A stretch of DNA of 31,716 nt from NCBI GenBank assembly GCA_964391325.1, contig CAYMJM010000009.1, positions 1 through 31,716 on the forward strand. The letters are read 5' to 3'. The translations under genes were made by a program, and so were the position numbers. This DNA is from CAYMJM01 sp964391325. Lineage in GTDB: Bacteria; Patescibacteriota; Dojkabacteria; B142; JAFGMG01. Shown piece by piece: positions 15,696-24,033 of the stretch (its first letter is position 1; every line of letters starts with the position of its first letter). The notes below the pieces were generated by a model, which ran no database searches, was not told the DNA's origin, and worked only from the letters and a program-made list of their open reading frames with translations.

Positions 15696-16550
15696 TCATC
15701 CTATTATGTTGTTTCTTTGAGTAAAGACTGTGTATCTATCAGTTAGCATGTCTATAGATGGTAGGTACTGTGCTCCACATGGAGGTACTAGTTTGACACA
15801 ATTATTTTGAGTATTTAAATCAATTACTCCAGGGAGGAGTATGGTTTCTCCGGCAAGCCCTTCTAACTTAGCCTCAAGCAATGGAGAGGGGTCTTCAGCG
15901 TATCTTTCGGTTATCTCTCCTAACTGGGTGTATCTATATCCGCCTGTTGGATAATTCAGTGATCTTCCTAATAAATATTCCGCCAGCTGAGCTTGTACTA
16001 GTGGATTAGGGAGGTCTCCTAGGTAGTCATATTCGCTTAGATTCAGTATTGGTGTTATTAATACGTTGCTACCTTCTACTTCTCGAGTTTGGATTTCTTC
16101 AGGTATGCCATAGTTATATGCATTTGAACATAATTCTCCTGCATCATTGAAGACAAACATGTGCAATCTAGATAGATTTATAAATCTCATCGCTGCAGAA
16201 TGTAGCTCATCATCTGTATATCCACGAATCCTAGATTCTTTTAAGAACTCAATGCCTGATCCCTGGCCGTGGAGGAGCTCATATCCTTCATATAATAATA
16301 GTTCTGGAAGTGTAAGTTGTTTGAATTGTTTACTTAGGATAGGGTTCCCAGTTCTATGTAGTGATTTGCCGAGTGACTGGACGGGGTAGTTTAGATCTAT
16401 ATCTAAAGTATCTGAAAGAAATCTGTTGATTTTATGCCATGTACGTGCCCTACTCTCCTTTATCCAGTGATAGCTTACGCGTGTTTCAATAGGTGCCGCT
16501 GACTTACCAACGACTAAGTGATATGGTATTAAAAAATTTGTATCAATCAC
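15696..16550 (-). CDS. Uncharacterised 284-aa protein
   Basis: I do not recognise this protein. It is soluble, with no signal peptide or membrane helix, and mixes helices (LTLPELLLYEGYELLHG, LEAKLEGLAGETILL) with loops. The C-terminal part is Pro/Cys containing (NCVKLVPPCGAQYLP). Codon use and AT content look like neighbours. The ATG at 16550 is the only reasonable start. It lies on the same strand as both PNPOx-like genes with gaps of about 95 and 200 bp, so operon membership is uncertain. Confidence 0.65.
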   Translation of the reverse strand: MIDTNFLIPYHLVVGKSAAPIETRVSYHWIKESRARTWHKINRFLSDTLDIDLNYPVQSLGKSLHRTGNPILSKQFKQLTLPELLLYEGYELLHGQGSGIEFLKESRIRGYTDDELHSAAMRFINLSRLHMFVFNDAGELCSNAYNYGIPEEIQTREVEGSNVLITPILNLSEYDYLGDLPNPLVQAQLAEYLLGRSLNYPTGGYRYTQLGEITERYAEDPSPLLEAKLEGLAGETILLPGVIDLNTQNNCVKLVPPCGAQYLPSIDMLTDRYTVFTQRNNIIG

Positions 16551-16644
16551 CTGGATTCAAATAAAAAGTCCAGATTATAGTACTGGGGAGGTAATATGTA
16601 AAGGAAAACTCAATCGGGTTGTTCTAGGATGGCAGAGGTATTTG

Positions 16645-17106
16645 TTAGCTATTAAGGGTTAGTACATTACCCTTGTCATCCGGATACAGTTCTTCGTTGA
16701 AGAATTTTATCATGTGTGGTTTGACTTTATATACTCTGGAACTTCCAGCTTTTAATAGTTGCTCAGGTTTAAATCTGACACCTTCCTCTTTTGCTATTAT
16801 TTTATTCCAGAGTTTAACCATCTGTGCGACCTTTGCAAGATTATTCACAACTTCAACAGTACCATTAAGCTGAATTCCTTTTTTCTGGGCCCAGTTCGGT
16901 TGAGTAGAATCATAAATTGTGCAGGCAACTTTAGAGTTTATCTCAATATTTTTGGAGTGATAATCATCAGGTTGAGAGACAAAATAAAGGTTTAGAACTT
17001 GATCATGCAAGAAATACACAATTGCTGACCAGGGTTCATCCCCAAATGTAGAGATGGTCATTAGTTTCTGGGTTTTTAGGTAGTTAAAAATCTGTCGTTT
17101 TAACAT
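16645..17106 (-). CDS. Pyridoxamine 5'-phosphate oxidase-like protein (second copy)
   Basis: This 153-aa split beta-barrel protein has LMTISTFGDEPWSAIVYFLHDQVLNLYFVS (given by its ends LMTISTFGDEPW and LYFVSQPDDYHSKNIE at residues ~15-52). It continues with KVACTIYDSTQPNWAQKKGIQLNG and a helix-rich end with SSRVYKVKPHMIKFFNEE. This is the layout of flavin-binding PNPOx-like proteins such as general stress protein 26. Cofactor (FMN/F420) and substrate are undetermined. It starts at the ATG at 17106 and is about 33% longer in helix content than a minimal domain. Confidence 0.78.
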   Translation of the reverse strand: MLKRQIFNYLKTQKLMTISTFGDEPWSAIVYFLHDQVLNLYFVSQPDDYHSKNIEINSKVACTIYDSTQPNWAQKKGIQLNGTVEVVNNLAKVAQMVKLWNKIIAKEEGVRFKPEQLLKAGSSRVYKVKPHMIKFFNEELYPDDKGNVLTLNS

Positions 17107-17181
17107 TCTTAGACCTTTCTTGCATGCATTAGAAATTAATATATTTAATTATAACAATTTTAAATATTGTACGGAAATTTA

Positions 17182-18429
17182 TCATTTATGGCGTATGACA
17201 ATCGCCCGTACGTTCTGATACTTAAGGGAATCGGGAGCTTGATCGTAAGTATAGTCACCGATACTCGCTGTATATCTTAAGTCCGCAACAATAGCGTTCT
17301 TAATTTCTCCTTCATATACCTCCTCTATTGAGGATATAGCAGCTTGCAGAAAGTCAGGGTTTAAAAAAACTAGGGTTGGAAGTTCAAGAAAATAAATATC
17401 ATCACTATTAGTAAAACTAAATAATACATTTGTAGCCATATGATAATTTGGACCTTCAGCAGCGGATTTGTTGAATTTTTGCATGGTATTCCAATCGGTA
17501 TAGGTTGGACCGATTTCTAATTGCCCGTTTCTTATGAGAGTATAAGTCCCGTGTGTAGCGAACTGTAATTTGTCAGCATATGAAAGTACTTCTTCCCCAC
17601 TTAAAAATACGAAATTAGCACCATCAAAGGAAACAAGAAAAGGCGTTGTCATAGAAATAACCTTATCTCGTATTTCCAATCCTAGATGGTCTATTTTGTC
17701 TTGTTCCCTGTAAATAGTGCTTAATGGCAACTGATGATACTTGTAACATAAAATAGGAATGCCTCCAGTAGCTTCCCCTGTATCAGGAAATACAGGACGA
17801 TCTATATCTACGCCGGCAATGCTAATTTTTGAGACGCTAAATCCGGGCACCTTCTCCTGAGGGTGGGATTCATCCGCATACGAACCTAGAGCTAAGCCTA
17901 GTTGTTCTATTAGATATAACCTCCCAAGTCCAGTATCAAACCCTGGAATTAAAAAATCAGTTCTGTCTCCTGTAACAACTACACCGAATCCATCCTCTGT
18001 AACTGTGATGTTTGTGGGATCATAATTATCAGGTAAGCTAACTTTTATAGAACCACCTATTGTAATACGAGGATCCTTATATAGTATATTGGTATCTTTT
18101 GAGGGCCAAGCTGAGTTTAGCGAGACAACTTTTTCAAGATTTGTAATATTTGTGTCTTGGAAAGCGCATATGCTTTCGGCTAAATCATCCAAGCCAGCTT
18201 TTTTAGACCAATATCCCGCTACCCCTCTTAATCCATTTTCTATTGGAATTGTATCTAATTCAAGTTGAGTTTCTGCAAGGGCTAATCTAGCAAAACAATC
18301 AGAATTAGCTAGAAATTGTTTTGTTTCCTCTCTATTTAAAGCAGGATAAGCACTTAAGATAGTACCGACTAAGGTTATAAAAACGGCTGTTTGTTTTAAG
18401 CTAGGTCTGCTCGGTTTAAATTCTGGCAT
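17182..18429 (-). CDS. Secreted or anchored protein of unknown function
   Basis: This 415-aa protein starts with a basic stretch (PEFKPSRPSLK) and a hydrophobic helix (residues ~14-28, AVFITLVGTILSAYP), consistent with a signal peptide or anchor. The mature part is mixed alpha/beta with no domain I recognise. It has a repeated beta style such as GGSIKVSLPDNYDP and DGFGVVVTGDRTDF. Cys are few (C45, C88, C228), and a metal-binding motif is not obvious. It is monocistronic, with 183 bp of otherwise empty sequence before the transporter fragment. A cell-surface role is inference from the leader alone. Confidence 0.65.
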   Translation of the reverse strand: MPEFKPSRPSLKQTAVFITLVGTILSAYPALNREETKQFLANSDCFARLALAETQLELDTIPIENGLRGVAGYWSKKAGLDDLAESICAFQDTNITNLEKVVSLNSAWPSKDTNILYKDPRITIGGSIKVSLPDNYDPTNITVTEDGFGVVVTGDRTDFLIPGFDTGLGRLYLIEQLGLALGSYADESHPQEKVPGFSVSKISIAGVDIDRPVFPDTGEATGGIPILCYKYHQLPLSTIYREQDKIDHLGLEIRDKVISMTTPFLVSFDGANFVFLSGEEVLSYADKLQFATHGTYTLIRNGQLEIGPTYTDWNTMQKFNKSAAEGPNYHMATNVLFSFTNSDDIYFLELPTLVFLNPDFLQAAISSIEEVYEGEIKNAIVADLRYTASIGDYTYDQAPDSLKYQNVRAIVIRHK

Positions 18430-18612
18430 ATATAATTATACTATATTACCTTCTGCTATGTTTTGGATATATGATCATTGTGCCTCAAGTGAGGATTCTG
18501 ACATATAGGAGGCTTTAGTAAGAGGATGGGGATCAAATGAGTTTATTTAGTTTAGGGATGGTTTTACCGGTAGATAATTCGAGATTTTCTCCATTCTTGA
18601 TATATAACGAAA

Positions 18613-19472
18613 TTAGATAAAAATGAGTACGAGTCCTAAGAATATACCAAACACACCTACCAATTTTTGTATGTTAAGCTCGTCCTTAAAAATAATTGCG
18701 GATACTACAGTCAAAGCAGCTATGGAGCCAGTGTTGGCTGCATTCACATAACCGATATTAGGTGCCGCCTCTAATGCTAGGTTCATGAACAAGTTGAACA
18801 GAAAGGACATTAATCCTATAAGAAGTATTAAGAGAAAAAGGCTGTTATTGAGTCGTAGACTTTTTCTCTTAAAAGTTAACTGTATCAAACTAAATAATGT
18901 TACAAAAAGCATCAGATAAAATAAGTAGGTGTAAACACTTACACTGTTTATAAATAAGTATTTTGCTGTCAGGGTAAGTAATGCGAACGCCGCGAAAGCA
19001 CCTAGAGTGAAAGAAATCCATTTATTTTCTCTGGTGATAATTTTTTCCCTTTTTCAAAACTTAAAACAACCCCAAAAATTATAATCAGGAATGTACCTAA
19101 GATGCCTTTCAAATCTATGCTCGCTTTAAAAAATAATGGCGCAAGAAAGAGTGTGAGGGCCCCATAGCTTTTTTGTATCATTAAACTGAAACCAGGATTT
19201 TTTGCGTATTGGATACCCTTGATCGAGAGAAAGTTGCCAAGATAACTAAAAAATAGTGCTGCAACAAAAATAATCAATAAGTGTTGTGGTGAGATTCTAA
19301 AGCTGAGATTGTCATTGATCAATATGTATACGGCTGTTAGTACAGAAGGTAAAGCAAACATGGAGAAATTCAAAACACCTGGTTGGGTATTTCTGGACTT
19401 ACCTAGGCGAACGAGGACATACAGTATAATTGAGGAAATAAAAGTTAATATCGTCAGCAGGATCCAATTCAT
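18613..19472 (-). pseudogene. DMT/EamA-family transporter, frameshifted
   Basis: Two reading frames together make a normal ten-helix EamA transporter of about 286 aa. The first frame (19472 to 19002) gives five helices starting MNWILLTILTF and ends soon after FEKGKK. The second frame runs without a stop from about 19047 to 18613 and reads ...ENKWISFTLGAFAAFALLTL..., ending in GIFLGLVLIFI. The switch is at the A6 run (T6 on the plus strand at 19041-19046); one additional A would join the frames exactly. It is either a true one-base loss, an assembly error or slippage. It follows the Nudix gene by 16 bp, and is a distant paralogue of the intact transporter at 25101. Confidence 0.82.
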
Positions 19473-19488
19473 AAACTTTTAATAAAAG

Positions 19489-20076
19489 TTAGTTAAAGAG
19501 TTCTTGTTTTAGCTCACGTAATTTTTCCGGTCGTCTTGTGGCTTTAAGAAAGAAAAGCGCTATTTCACTGTCACGATAGTTATCTTGGGCTACAATATTG
19601 AGATATTCGTCAAAGGTAACTTCGATCAGCTCGTTTTTCTCGCCTGCATCCAAAGCTTTTCCATGATTGAAAGATAATTCCTTTGCGATAAATGTATAGC
19701 ATACCCAGTCTACTTTGATATCTGGATGGATTGCGTGCAGTAGTTGAAAAGTCTTTGCTCTGATTCCTGCTTCTTCCTGTAGTTCTCTTTGCGCTGTTTC
19801 TAAAGGAGTTTCACCTGTGTCCATTCTTCCTCCTAATGCTCCTATAAATGGGGCCTCACCAGGTTGTTCCTGTTTATTTAATACTATTTTCTTTTCTTTG
19901 TTAATAGGTAATACATTGACTGAATCTACTTTGCGTTTGGCCTTCTCAAATATTGTCTTTGATCCATCGAAGAGTTCTTGCTCCCATTGGTATATATCAA
20001 ATATTATACCGCTGAAGACTTTTTGGGCATGCGCAGGCAGTGGTTGTTTATTAAGAGGTCTTTTTATGCTTTGCAT
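19489..20076 (-). CDS. Nudix hydrolase, ADP-ribose pyrophosphatase-like
   Basis: The Nudix box (G-x5-E-x7-RE-x2-EE-x-G) is complete at about residues 83-105 of the 195-aa protein (GGRMDTGETPLETAQRELQE region). Upstream, LFDGSKTIFEKAKR resembles the substrate loop of ADP-ribose pyrophosphatases, followed by VLPINKEKKIVLNKQ strands. A nucleoside-diphosphate sugar substrate is likely. An upstream TTG at 20094 would add six residues; the ATG at 20076 is preferred. It sits between the YqfO-like gene (29 bp upstream) and the broken transporter (16 bp downstream), so all three are probably one transcript. Confidence 0.88.
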   Translation of the reverse strand: MQSIKRPLNKQPLPAHAQKVFSGIIFDIYQWEQELFDGSKTIFEKAKRKVDSVNVLPINKEKKIVLNKQEQPGEAPFIGALGGRMDTGETPLETAQRELQEEAGIRAKTFQLLHAIHPDIKVDWVCYTFIAKELSFNHGKALDAGEKNELIEVTFDEYLNIVAQDNYRDSEIALFFLKATRRPEKLRELKQELFN

Positions 20077-20105
20077 ACAGGTTTGGTTTATCAATTTAAA
20101 TATTC

Positions 20106-20438
20106 CTAGGTATTTACATCATTGAGCTTATATACATCTATGACGGGCTCTTCGTAGGGATGAGATTTTCGTATTGCTGCAATAACTGCTTTTTTCTTAT
20201 TCTTGGGGCAGGACATTTCAATTCTGTATTCTTCCACAACTTTCAACTGCCCGACTTTCCCTATAAAAGACGTTGCTCCTTTTTCGGGTTGAAAATACCC
20301 GATACTTCTAGTAGTTAGTGCACAGTGAGAGTAGTTTCCAATTTTGCCAGCTCCTGCTTCAGACATAGCTTTTATAACTTTCTGCACGTATCTTGCGGGA
20401 ACTGGTGTGACGATTTTATATATTTGAATTAATGACAC
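20106..20438 (-). CDS. YqfO/NIF3-type PII-like domain protein
   Basis: This is a stand-alone version of the PII-like insert domain of NIF3/YqfO proteins, about 110 aa. It reads IYKIVTPVPARYVQKVIKAM, then EAGAGKIGNYSHC (residues ~27-39), FIGKVGQL, and finally IRKSHPYEEPVIDVYKL. The AGAGKIGNY...HPYEEP pair is diagnostic. The frame is open to an ATG at 20519, but the extra 27 residues look unlike the family. A GTG at 20438 puts the first strand at the N-terminus, so that is the chosen start. Function: unknown, often considered a regulatory or metal-binding dimer. Confidence 0.78.
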   Translation of the reverse strand: MSLIQIYKIVTPVPARYVQKVIKAMSEAGAGKIGNYSHCALTTRSIGYFQPEKGATSFIGKVGQLKVVEEYRIEMSCPKNKKKAVIAAIRKSHPYEEPVIDVYKLNDVNT

Positions 20439-20628
20439 TTTGATTCTAAAAAAATTTTCGTAATTTATAATCCGCGCTAATTGAACGAAATTATAGCAAG
20501 TCGTAAATACCAAGTACAATTTATTTCAACTATATCCTCTAGATTTATTTTATAGATCAGAAGTGATAATTTAAGCGTAATATGAAAGTTGAAGCTCTTA
20601 GGAAGTAATATATATTTAATATATATTA

Positions 20629-20637
20629 TGTTATAAT
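20629..20637 (+). promoter_or_regulatory. Extended -10 promoter element
   Basis: TGTTATAAT, an extended -10 with a perfect TATAAT, lies in the 300-bp gap upstream of the small CheD-like gene. It is about 104 bp ahead of the start. No clear -35 was seen. The rest of 20520-20740 is AT-rich and otherwise empty. Confidence 0.4.
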
Positions 20638-20740
20638 GTGTATATAGTTAAAGTTTTGATAATAAAGAATGATTTCGACTGAAACTGAAATTTCTACAAT
20701 AATAACTGAAACAGTAAACGGGTTTTCTTAGAATGTATTT

Positions 20741-21061
20741 GTGCGTATGGGACAAACTAGGATAGCCGAGGCTTTTGGCCAAAGATTGATAACTATTGGC
20801 GTGTGCACATGCGCTGTCTTAATCGATAGACTTCCAGATGGGCGTAGATACCTATCTCATTTAGCACCAGACCAACGTAGCGCGGCAGATATCCCCGATA
20901 GTGCTTTGTTAATAAACGAACCATTAACTGATAATCCTAATTATATTGAATTAGCGGAACAGGGCAAAGTAGAACTAATTCAGCGACACGGGCCAGATGC
21001 GAAGGTGTATTCATTGGATGTAGTTTGTGAAGAAAGTAAAGTATATGTCATTACTAACTAA
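20741..21061 (+). CDS. Small CheD/CNF-like Cys-His protein (candidate)
   Basis: This 106-aa protein carries TIGVCTC at residues 18-24 and LSHLAP at 38-43. The pattern T-x-G-x3-C followed 16 residues later by H matches the CheD glutamine deamidase core (TLGLGSC...H), with T18, C24 and H40 as the predicted Thr-Cys-His set. It is much shorter than CheD (~160 aa) and no chemotaxis genes are near, so a chemotaxis role is unlikely. A deamidase or protease activity on another target is inference. The start is GTG at 20741 or ATG at 20747, with an in-frame stop at 20729. It overlaps the ASCH gene tail by 4 bp, convergently. Confidence 0.6.
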   Translation: MRMGQTRIAEAFGQRLITIGVCTCAVLIDRLPDGRRYLSHLAPDQRSAADIPDSALLINEPLTDNPNYIELAEQGKVELIQRHGPDAKVYSLDVVCEESKVYVITN

Positions 21062-21492
21062 AGGTGTATTGCGATAGATTTGATGTTCTGGACACAAAGC
21101 CAGGCACTTGCACTCCCATACCCCTTTTTATTAATGGCAAACGGTTTAGCCAAATGTACTGGTTTTTCTAAAAATATTAAGATGCATATTTCTTTTCCTT
21201 GAGCGTGTTGTTCTAAGGCTCCTGCACTAGAGAATCCGATCTCTTTATAGTAGCGCTTTGCTATTCGGGATATTTTATTTTGAGATAATTGTTGGAATTG
21301 AAGAGTACGCGTAACTTGTGCTCGAACAGTAACGAGATCTCCACTATTTTTGAAGTAAATGATATCTCCAGTTCTAATTTTATCCCATGGTACGTACTTT
21401 GCTTTGTACCATCTTGATTCAATAGTCTTCTCTCCTGAAATAATTTTTGGAAGAAAGTCTAAGTTTTTAGATAGAATTGCAACGTGATGCAT
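21058..21492 (-). CDS. ASCH-domain (PUA-like) RNA-binding protein
   Basis: This 144-aa protein starts MHHVAILSKNLDFLPKIISGEKTIESRW. The ISGEKTIESRW motif (residues 18-28) and the following RTGDIIYFKNSG strand are the ASCH hallmark. The fold is related to PUA domains that bind RNA, and some ASCH proteins are nucleases or ac4C amidohydrolases. No partner gene is adjacent on the same strand. It is convergent with the CheD-like candidate. Confidence 0.82.
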   Translation of the reverse strand: MHHVAILSKNLDFLPKIISGEKTIESRWYKAKYVPWDKIRTGDIIYFKNSGDLVTVRAQVTRTLQFQQLSQNKISRIAKRYYKEIGFSSAGALEQHAQGKEICILIFLEKPVHLAKPFAINKKGYGSASAWLCVQNIKSIAIHL

Positions 21493-21554
21493 TTTTCACA
21501 CTTAAATTATACTTTGAATATTATATTACATTAGATTTCTGAGAAGTAATAATA

Positions 21555-21571
21555 TGATATAATGATTATAT
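21555..21571 (+). promoter_or_regulatory. Palindromic extended -10 box
   Basis: TGATATAAT at 21555-21563 is an extended -10. Bases 21557-21571 form a perfect 15-bp palindrome (ATATAATGATTATAT). The orphan gene starts 31 bp beyond it. The same sequence, 19 of 20 bases identical, stands before the nucleotidyltransferase gene at 28550. Confidence 0.55.
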
Positions 21572-21601
21572 ATTTTAAAAACTAACTAAAGACTAATTTG
21601 T

Positions 21602-22150
21602 ATGTCACCCGATATATACACTGACATAAAAAAGGATCAAGATGAAAATCTACATTTACTGCACTACCTGTCTCTTGATCCCGCTACGATTAGGGTAAGG
21701 GATATGCTACTTCCTGGTAATAAATTCCTTAGCAGTAAAATTGGCAATACATTTAACGGGTTACCACAGGAGTTCCTAGCGTTTCGAGCAGTACTCAGAG
21801 ATCCCAGCACACTTCCTGAACTACTCTCAAAGTTACGTGAAATCGGACGTGATTATCAATCAGTAAACGGTGTCATAATGTCACCAGCTGATATTGATGT
21901 GTGTGCAGCGTTTCTTGTCCCGGATAAAGTTAGAGAAGTTGTTAGAGAGAATATTCATCTCTTGATACAAAACGTGCCTTTAGCAGAATTGGGCAATGAT
22001 TACTTTAGAGAAAAAACTGGTTTAATTCTTGTTTATGACAATACGGATCATGGGATTATCCCAGTAAGAGGTTATGCACATCGGTATACTTGTGAAGACG
22101 AAAATTTTAAATCTAGATTACAGGGGTTTATCCAGGTTGATTTTGTTTAA
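21602..22150 (+). CDS. Uncharacterised 182-aa protein
   Basis: I do not recognise this family. The protein is soluble and largely helical, without signal peptide. It has a charged N-terminus, a central helical part with LPELLSKLREIGRDYQ, and a C-terminal mix ending GFIQVDFV. TGLILVYDNTDHGIIPV (near 138-154) looks like two strands around a loop with a DxxDH motif, possibly a metal site, but nothing confirms that. It starts at the ATG at 21602, and no Shine-Dalgarno is visible. Its 3' end overlaps the convergent 104-aa gene by 4 bp. Confidence 0.65.
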   Translation: MSPDIYTDIKKDQDENLHLLHYLSLDPATIRVRDMLLPGNKFLSSKIGNTFNGLPQEFLAFRAVLRDPSTLPELLSKLREIGRDYQSVNGVIMSPADIDVCAAFLVPDKVREVVRENIHLLIQNVPLAELGNDYFREKTGLILVYDNTDHGIIPVRGYAHRYTCEDENFKSRLQGFIQVDFV

Positions 22151-22461
22151 GCTTTCTTAATATGAATTCCCAATGTAGAGGTAGTTCCCTGTTGCGTCAG
22201 TATATTATTAACGGTTTCTAAAAGTACACCTTTGAGAGTCGATAGTTGCGTGCAGTTCGTAGCCTCAGCTGCTGTTTCAACTGAGCTCACAACCGCATCT
22301 GTATACGCTTCCTTAGCTAGTGGAATAGTATAGTAATTATCAGGCATTGTTGGGATCAACCTGCCAGTCACGGTGACTAGCCTACAATGACCTTGCAATT
22401 CTAAGCAAGGTTGCTGGTACGCAGCATTTAGGGGGCATTCGACATTATTGCATGTAAGCAT
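22147..22461 (-). CDS. Small Cys-rich-start protein
   Basis: This 104-aa protein of unknown function has four Cys near its N-terminus (C4, C9, C19, C26: TCNNVECP, PCLELQGHC) that might bind zinc or iron. A helical middle and a C-terminal helix with LKGVLLETVNNIL follow. It starts 8 bp after the cupredoxin stop, so the two genes are probably co-transcribed. It may act with the cupredoxin, but only adjacency suggests it. No signal peptide is visible. Confidence 0.6.
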   Translation of the reverse strand: MLTCNNVECPLNAAYQQPCLELQGHCRLVTVTGRLIPTMPDNYYTIPLAKEAYTDAVVSSVETAAEATNCTQLSTLKGVLLETVNNILTQQGTTSTLGIHIKKA

Positions 22462-22469
22462 AAAGAATT

Positions 22470-22910
22470 CTAATTAACCTGGATAATACCTTCCATGCCT
22501 AGTTCTCTGTGATTTTCCACACTACAGTAGAAAATAATCTCTTGGTTTGCGGCATCCTCTGGAATTTCTATGGTAATTATTTCCTCGCCACCTGCAGTAA
22601 TTACTCTGCTGCTTATATCTAGTGAATCAATTACAAAGTCGTGCATTCCCTCTACTGCTACTAACCTTATGACAAGAGAGTCGCCAGCGGTTGCAGTTAA
22701 TACGCTTGGACTGTAGCGATAATTAGTCATGTTTATAGTGTAGTCCACTTCAAGGGTATCAGATAGATCAGTGTCTTCTTCTCTTTCATTATTTACTGTA
22801 GTTTCGTTCGGAGGAGATGCCTCTTCTTCGTCAAACAACAAGAAATACGTTCCAACACCCGCTATGATTAAAATTAGAATTAGTAATAGAAATGGTATGT
22901 ATTTTGACAT
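22470..22910 (-). CDS. Membrane-anchored type-1 cupredoxin
   Basis: This 146-aa protein has an N-terminal helix (residues ~4-26, YIPFLLLILILIIAGVGTYFL) that anchors it at the cell surface. An acidic linker rich in Glu/Asp/Thr (28-55) follows, then one plastocyanin/cupredoxin domain. The copper ligands are all present: H90 (GMHDFVI), C129 (FYCSVENH), H134 and M139 (LGMEG). It is a likely electron carrier or copper-binding protein outside the membrane; no oxidase gene is in the window. Transcript shared with the downstream 104-aa gene. Confidence 0.85.
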   Translation of the reverse strand: MSKYIPFLLLILILIIAGVGTYFLLFDEEEASPPNETTVNNEREEDTDLSDTLEVDYTINMTNYRYSPSVLTATAGDSLVIRLVAVEGMHDFVIDSLDISSRVITAGGEEIITIEIPEDAANQEIIFYCSVENHRELGMEGIIQVN

Positions 22911-23047
22911 GATTTGTATAAATTATATTTTAATATAACGTATGGGAAACATTCAGATCATGCTTTTTGTAATACTCTTTTAACACCTGCGTTCTATGGT
23001 TGATCCCATGTGGAATTTCTGTATAATAGGACACACAGTTTCTAGTT

Positions 23048-23779
23048 ATGAACATAAAGAATTTATTTTTACATCCTAAAAAGGTTTTAAGTTCTCCACT
23101 CTTCTGGTTAAATATAGCTAATATCCTATTATTAATTTTAATTGGGATATATACTTACAGTCTAGATGATCCACCAGAAAAGTTTCCTTTTTCCCGCCAG
23201 GAAAGAATCCTTGTTGTGTTACTGACAGCAAGCCTTTTATTGTTGGGCTTTTTCTATCGTAGACGAGGTTTTTCTTTAGTAAAAAAAGGTCTTATAAATT
23301 TTGTTCTGTCTTTATTGGTTTTCATTTTTGCTTTTGTTTTGAGTAGTTATCTTGGGCATGCTAATTACAAAAGTTATTTGGAAACACAGGATGAAGTGGA
23401 CAAACACCAGAAAATAGTTTGTTATAGCCGTGGATTGGCTACCCAGATCAATAATAAAAAGATTAGCGAAAAGGAAGCCAGGGAAAGGATAAATAAAGAA
23501 TTAGAAGATGATGAGCTGAAAGAGATTGCGGAGAAAATTATAAAAGGCACAATGAAAGAAGACGATTTTGATGAGGAAAGTGAGCTCTCTACTGTTCCTA
23601 TCAAATATCAGCAGTGGACTTGTAATGATAATGGATGCGGATACGGTGATAACAACTATGTGTGGACGATATCCAAGCAAAATCGAATTTTTGGCACGCT
23701 CTTTGCGACAATCTCTCTAGGTGCAATAATCTACATTACAAATTTTTTATTTGAAAAAAGAAAAAAGGAACAGCTTTAA
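23048..23779 (+). CDS. Four-helix membrane protein of unknown function
   Basis: This 243-aa protein has three N-terminal transmembrane helices (about 16-39, 53-70, 83-102), then a soluble region of some 105 residues, and a fourth helix near 213-235. The soluble region contains a very charged, probably coiled stretch (KKISEKEARERINKELEDDELKEIAEKI, residues ~137-164, quoted here only by its Glu/Lys richness) and a short Cys motif CNDNGCGYGD. No known domain is recognised. It starts at the ATG at 23048. Codon use is AT-rich like neighbours. Confidence 0.7.
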   Translation: MNIKNLFLHPKKVLSSPLFWLNIANILLLILIGIYTYSLDDPPEKFPFSRQERILVVLLTASLLLLGFFYRRRGFSLVKKGLINFVLSLLVFIFAFVLSSYLGHANYKSYLETQDEVDKHQKIVCYSRGLATQINNKKISEKEARERINKELEDDELKEIAEKIIKGTMKEDDFDEESELSTVPIKYQQWTCNDNGCGYGDNNYVWTISKQNRIFGTLFATISLGAIIYITNFLFEKRKKEQL

Positions 23780-23830
23780 GTAGGACTCTTCTCAAGTGAT
23801 GTGAGACAGACTATCCAGTTTTTTGACTAG

Positions 23831-24031
23831 TGTCCGTTCTCAATCCCTCCACCTTGCCTTTCGTCTTCTCCCCTTCGTTTTCTCGACTCCTCGCTTAACT
23901 CGGAGGCTCGAAACTCAGGGCTTGAAGCTCGAACTGATATACCGCAGATTCCCACCAAGATGTCAGTTCGAGCCTTGAGCTTCGAGCTTGTCTCGAGCGA
24001 GGCCAAGAGGAGAAGCGAAAGGTCGAGAACT
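23831..24031. repeat. Large palindromic element R9
   Basis: This 200-bp composite has inverted edges: GTTCTC...CTTTCGTCTTCTCC on the left and GGAGAAGCGAAAGGTCGAGAAC on the right, the two arms matching with small indels. The core holds CTCGCTTAACTCGGAG at 23890-23905 (as in R2, and inverted in R1) and a 29-nt block at 23946-23974 (27/29 identical to R2). It fills the 254-bp gap between two genes on opposite strands, and its right edge touches the stop of the next gene. Confidence 0.75.
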
Positions 24032-24033
24032 GC

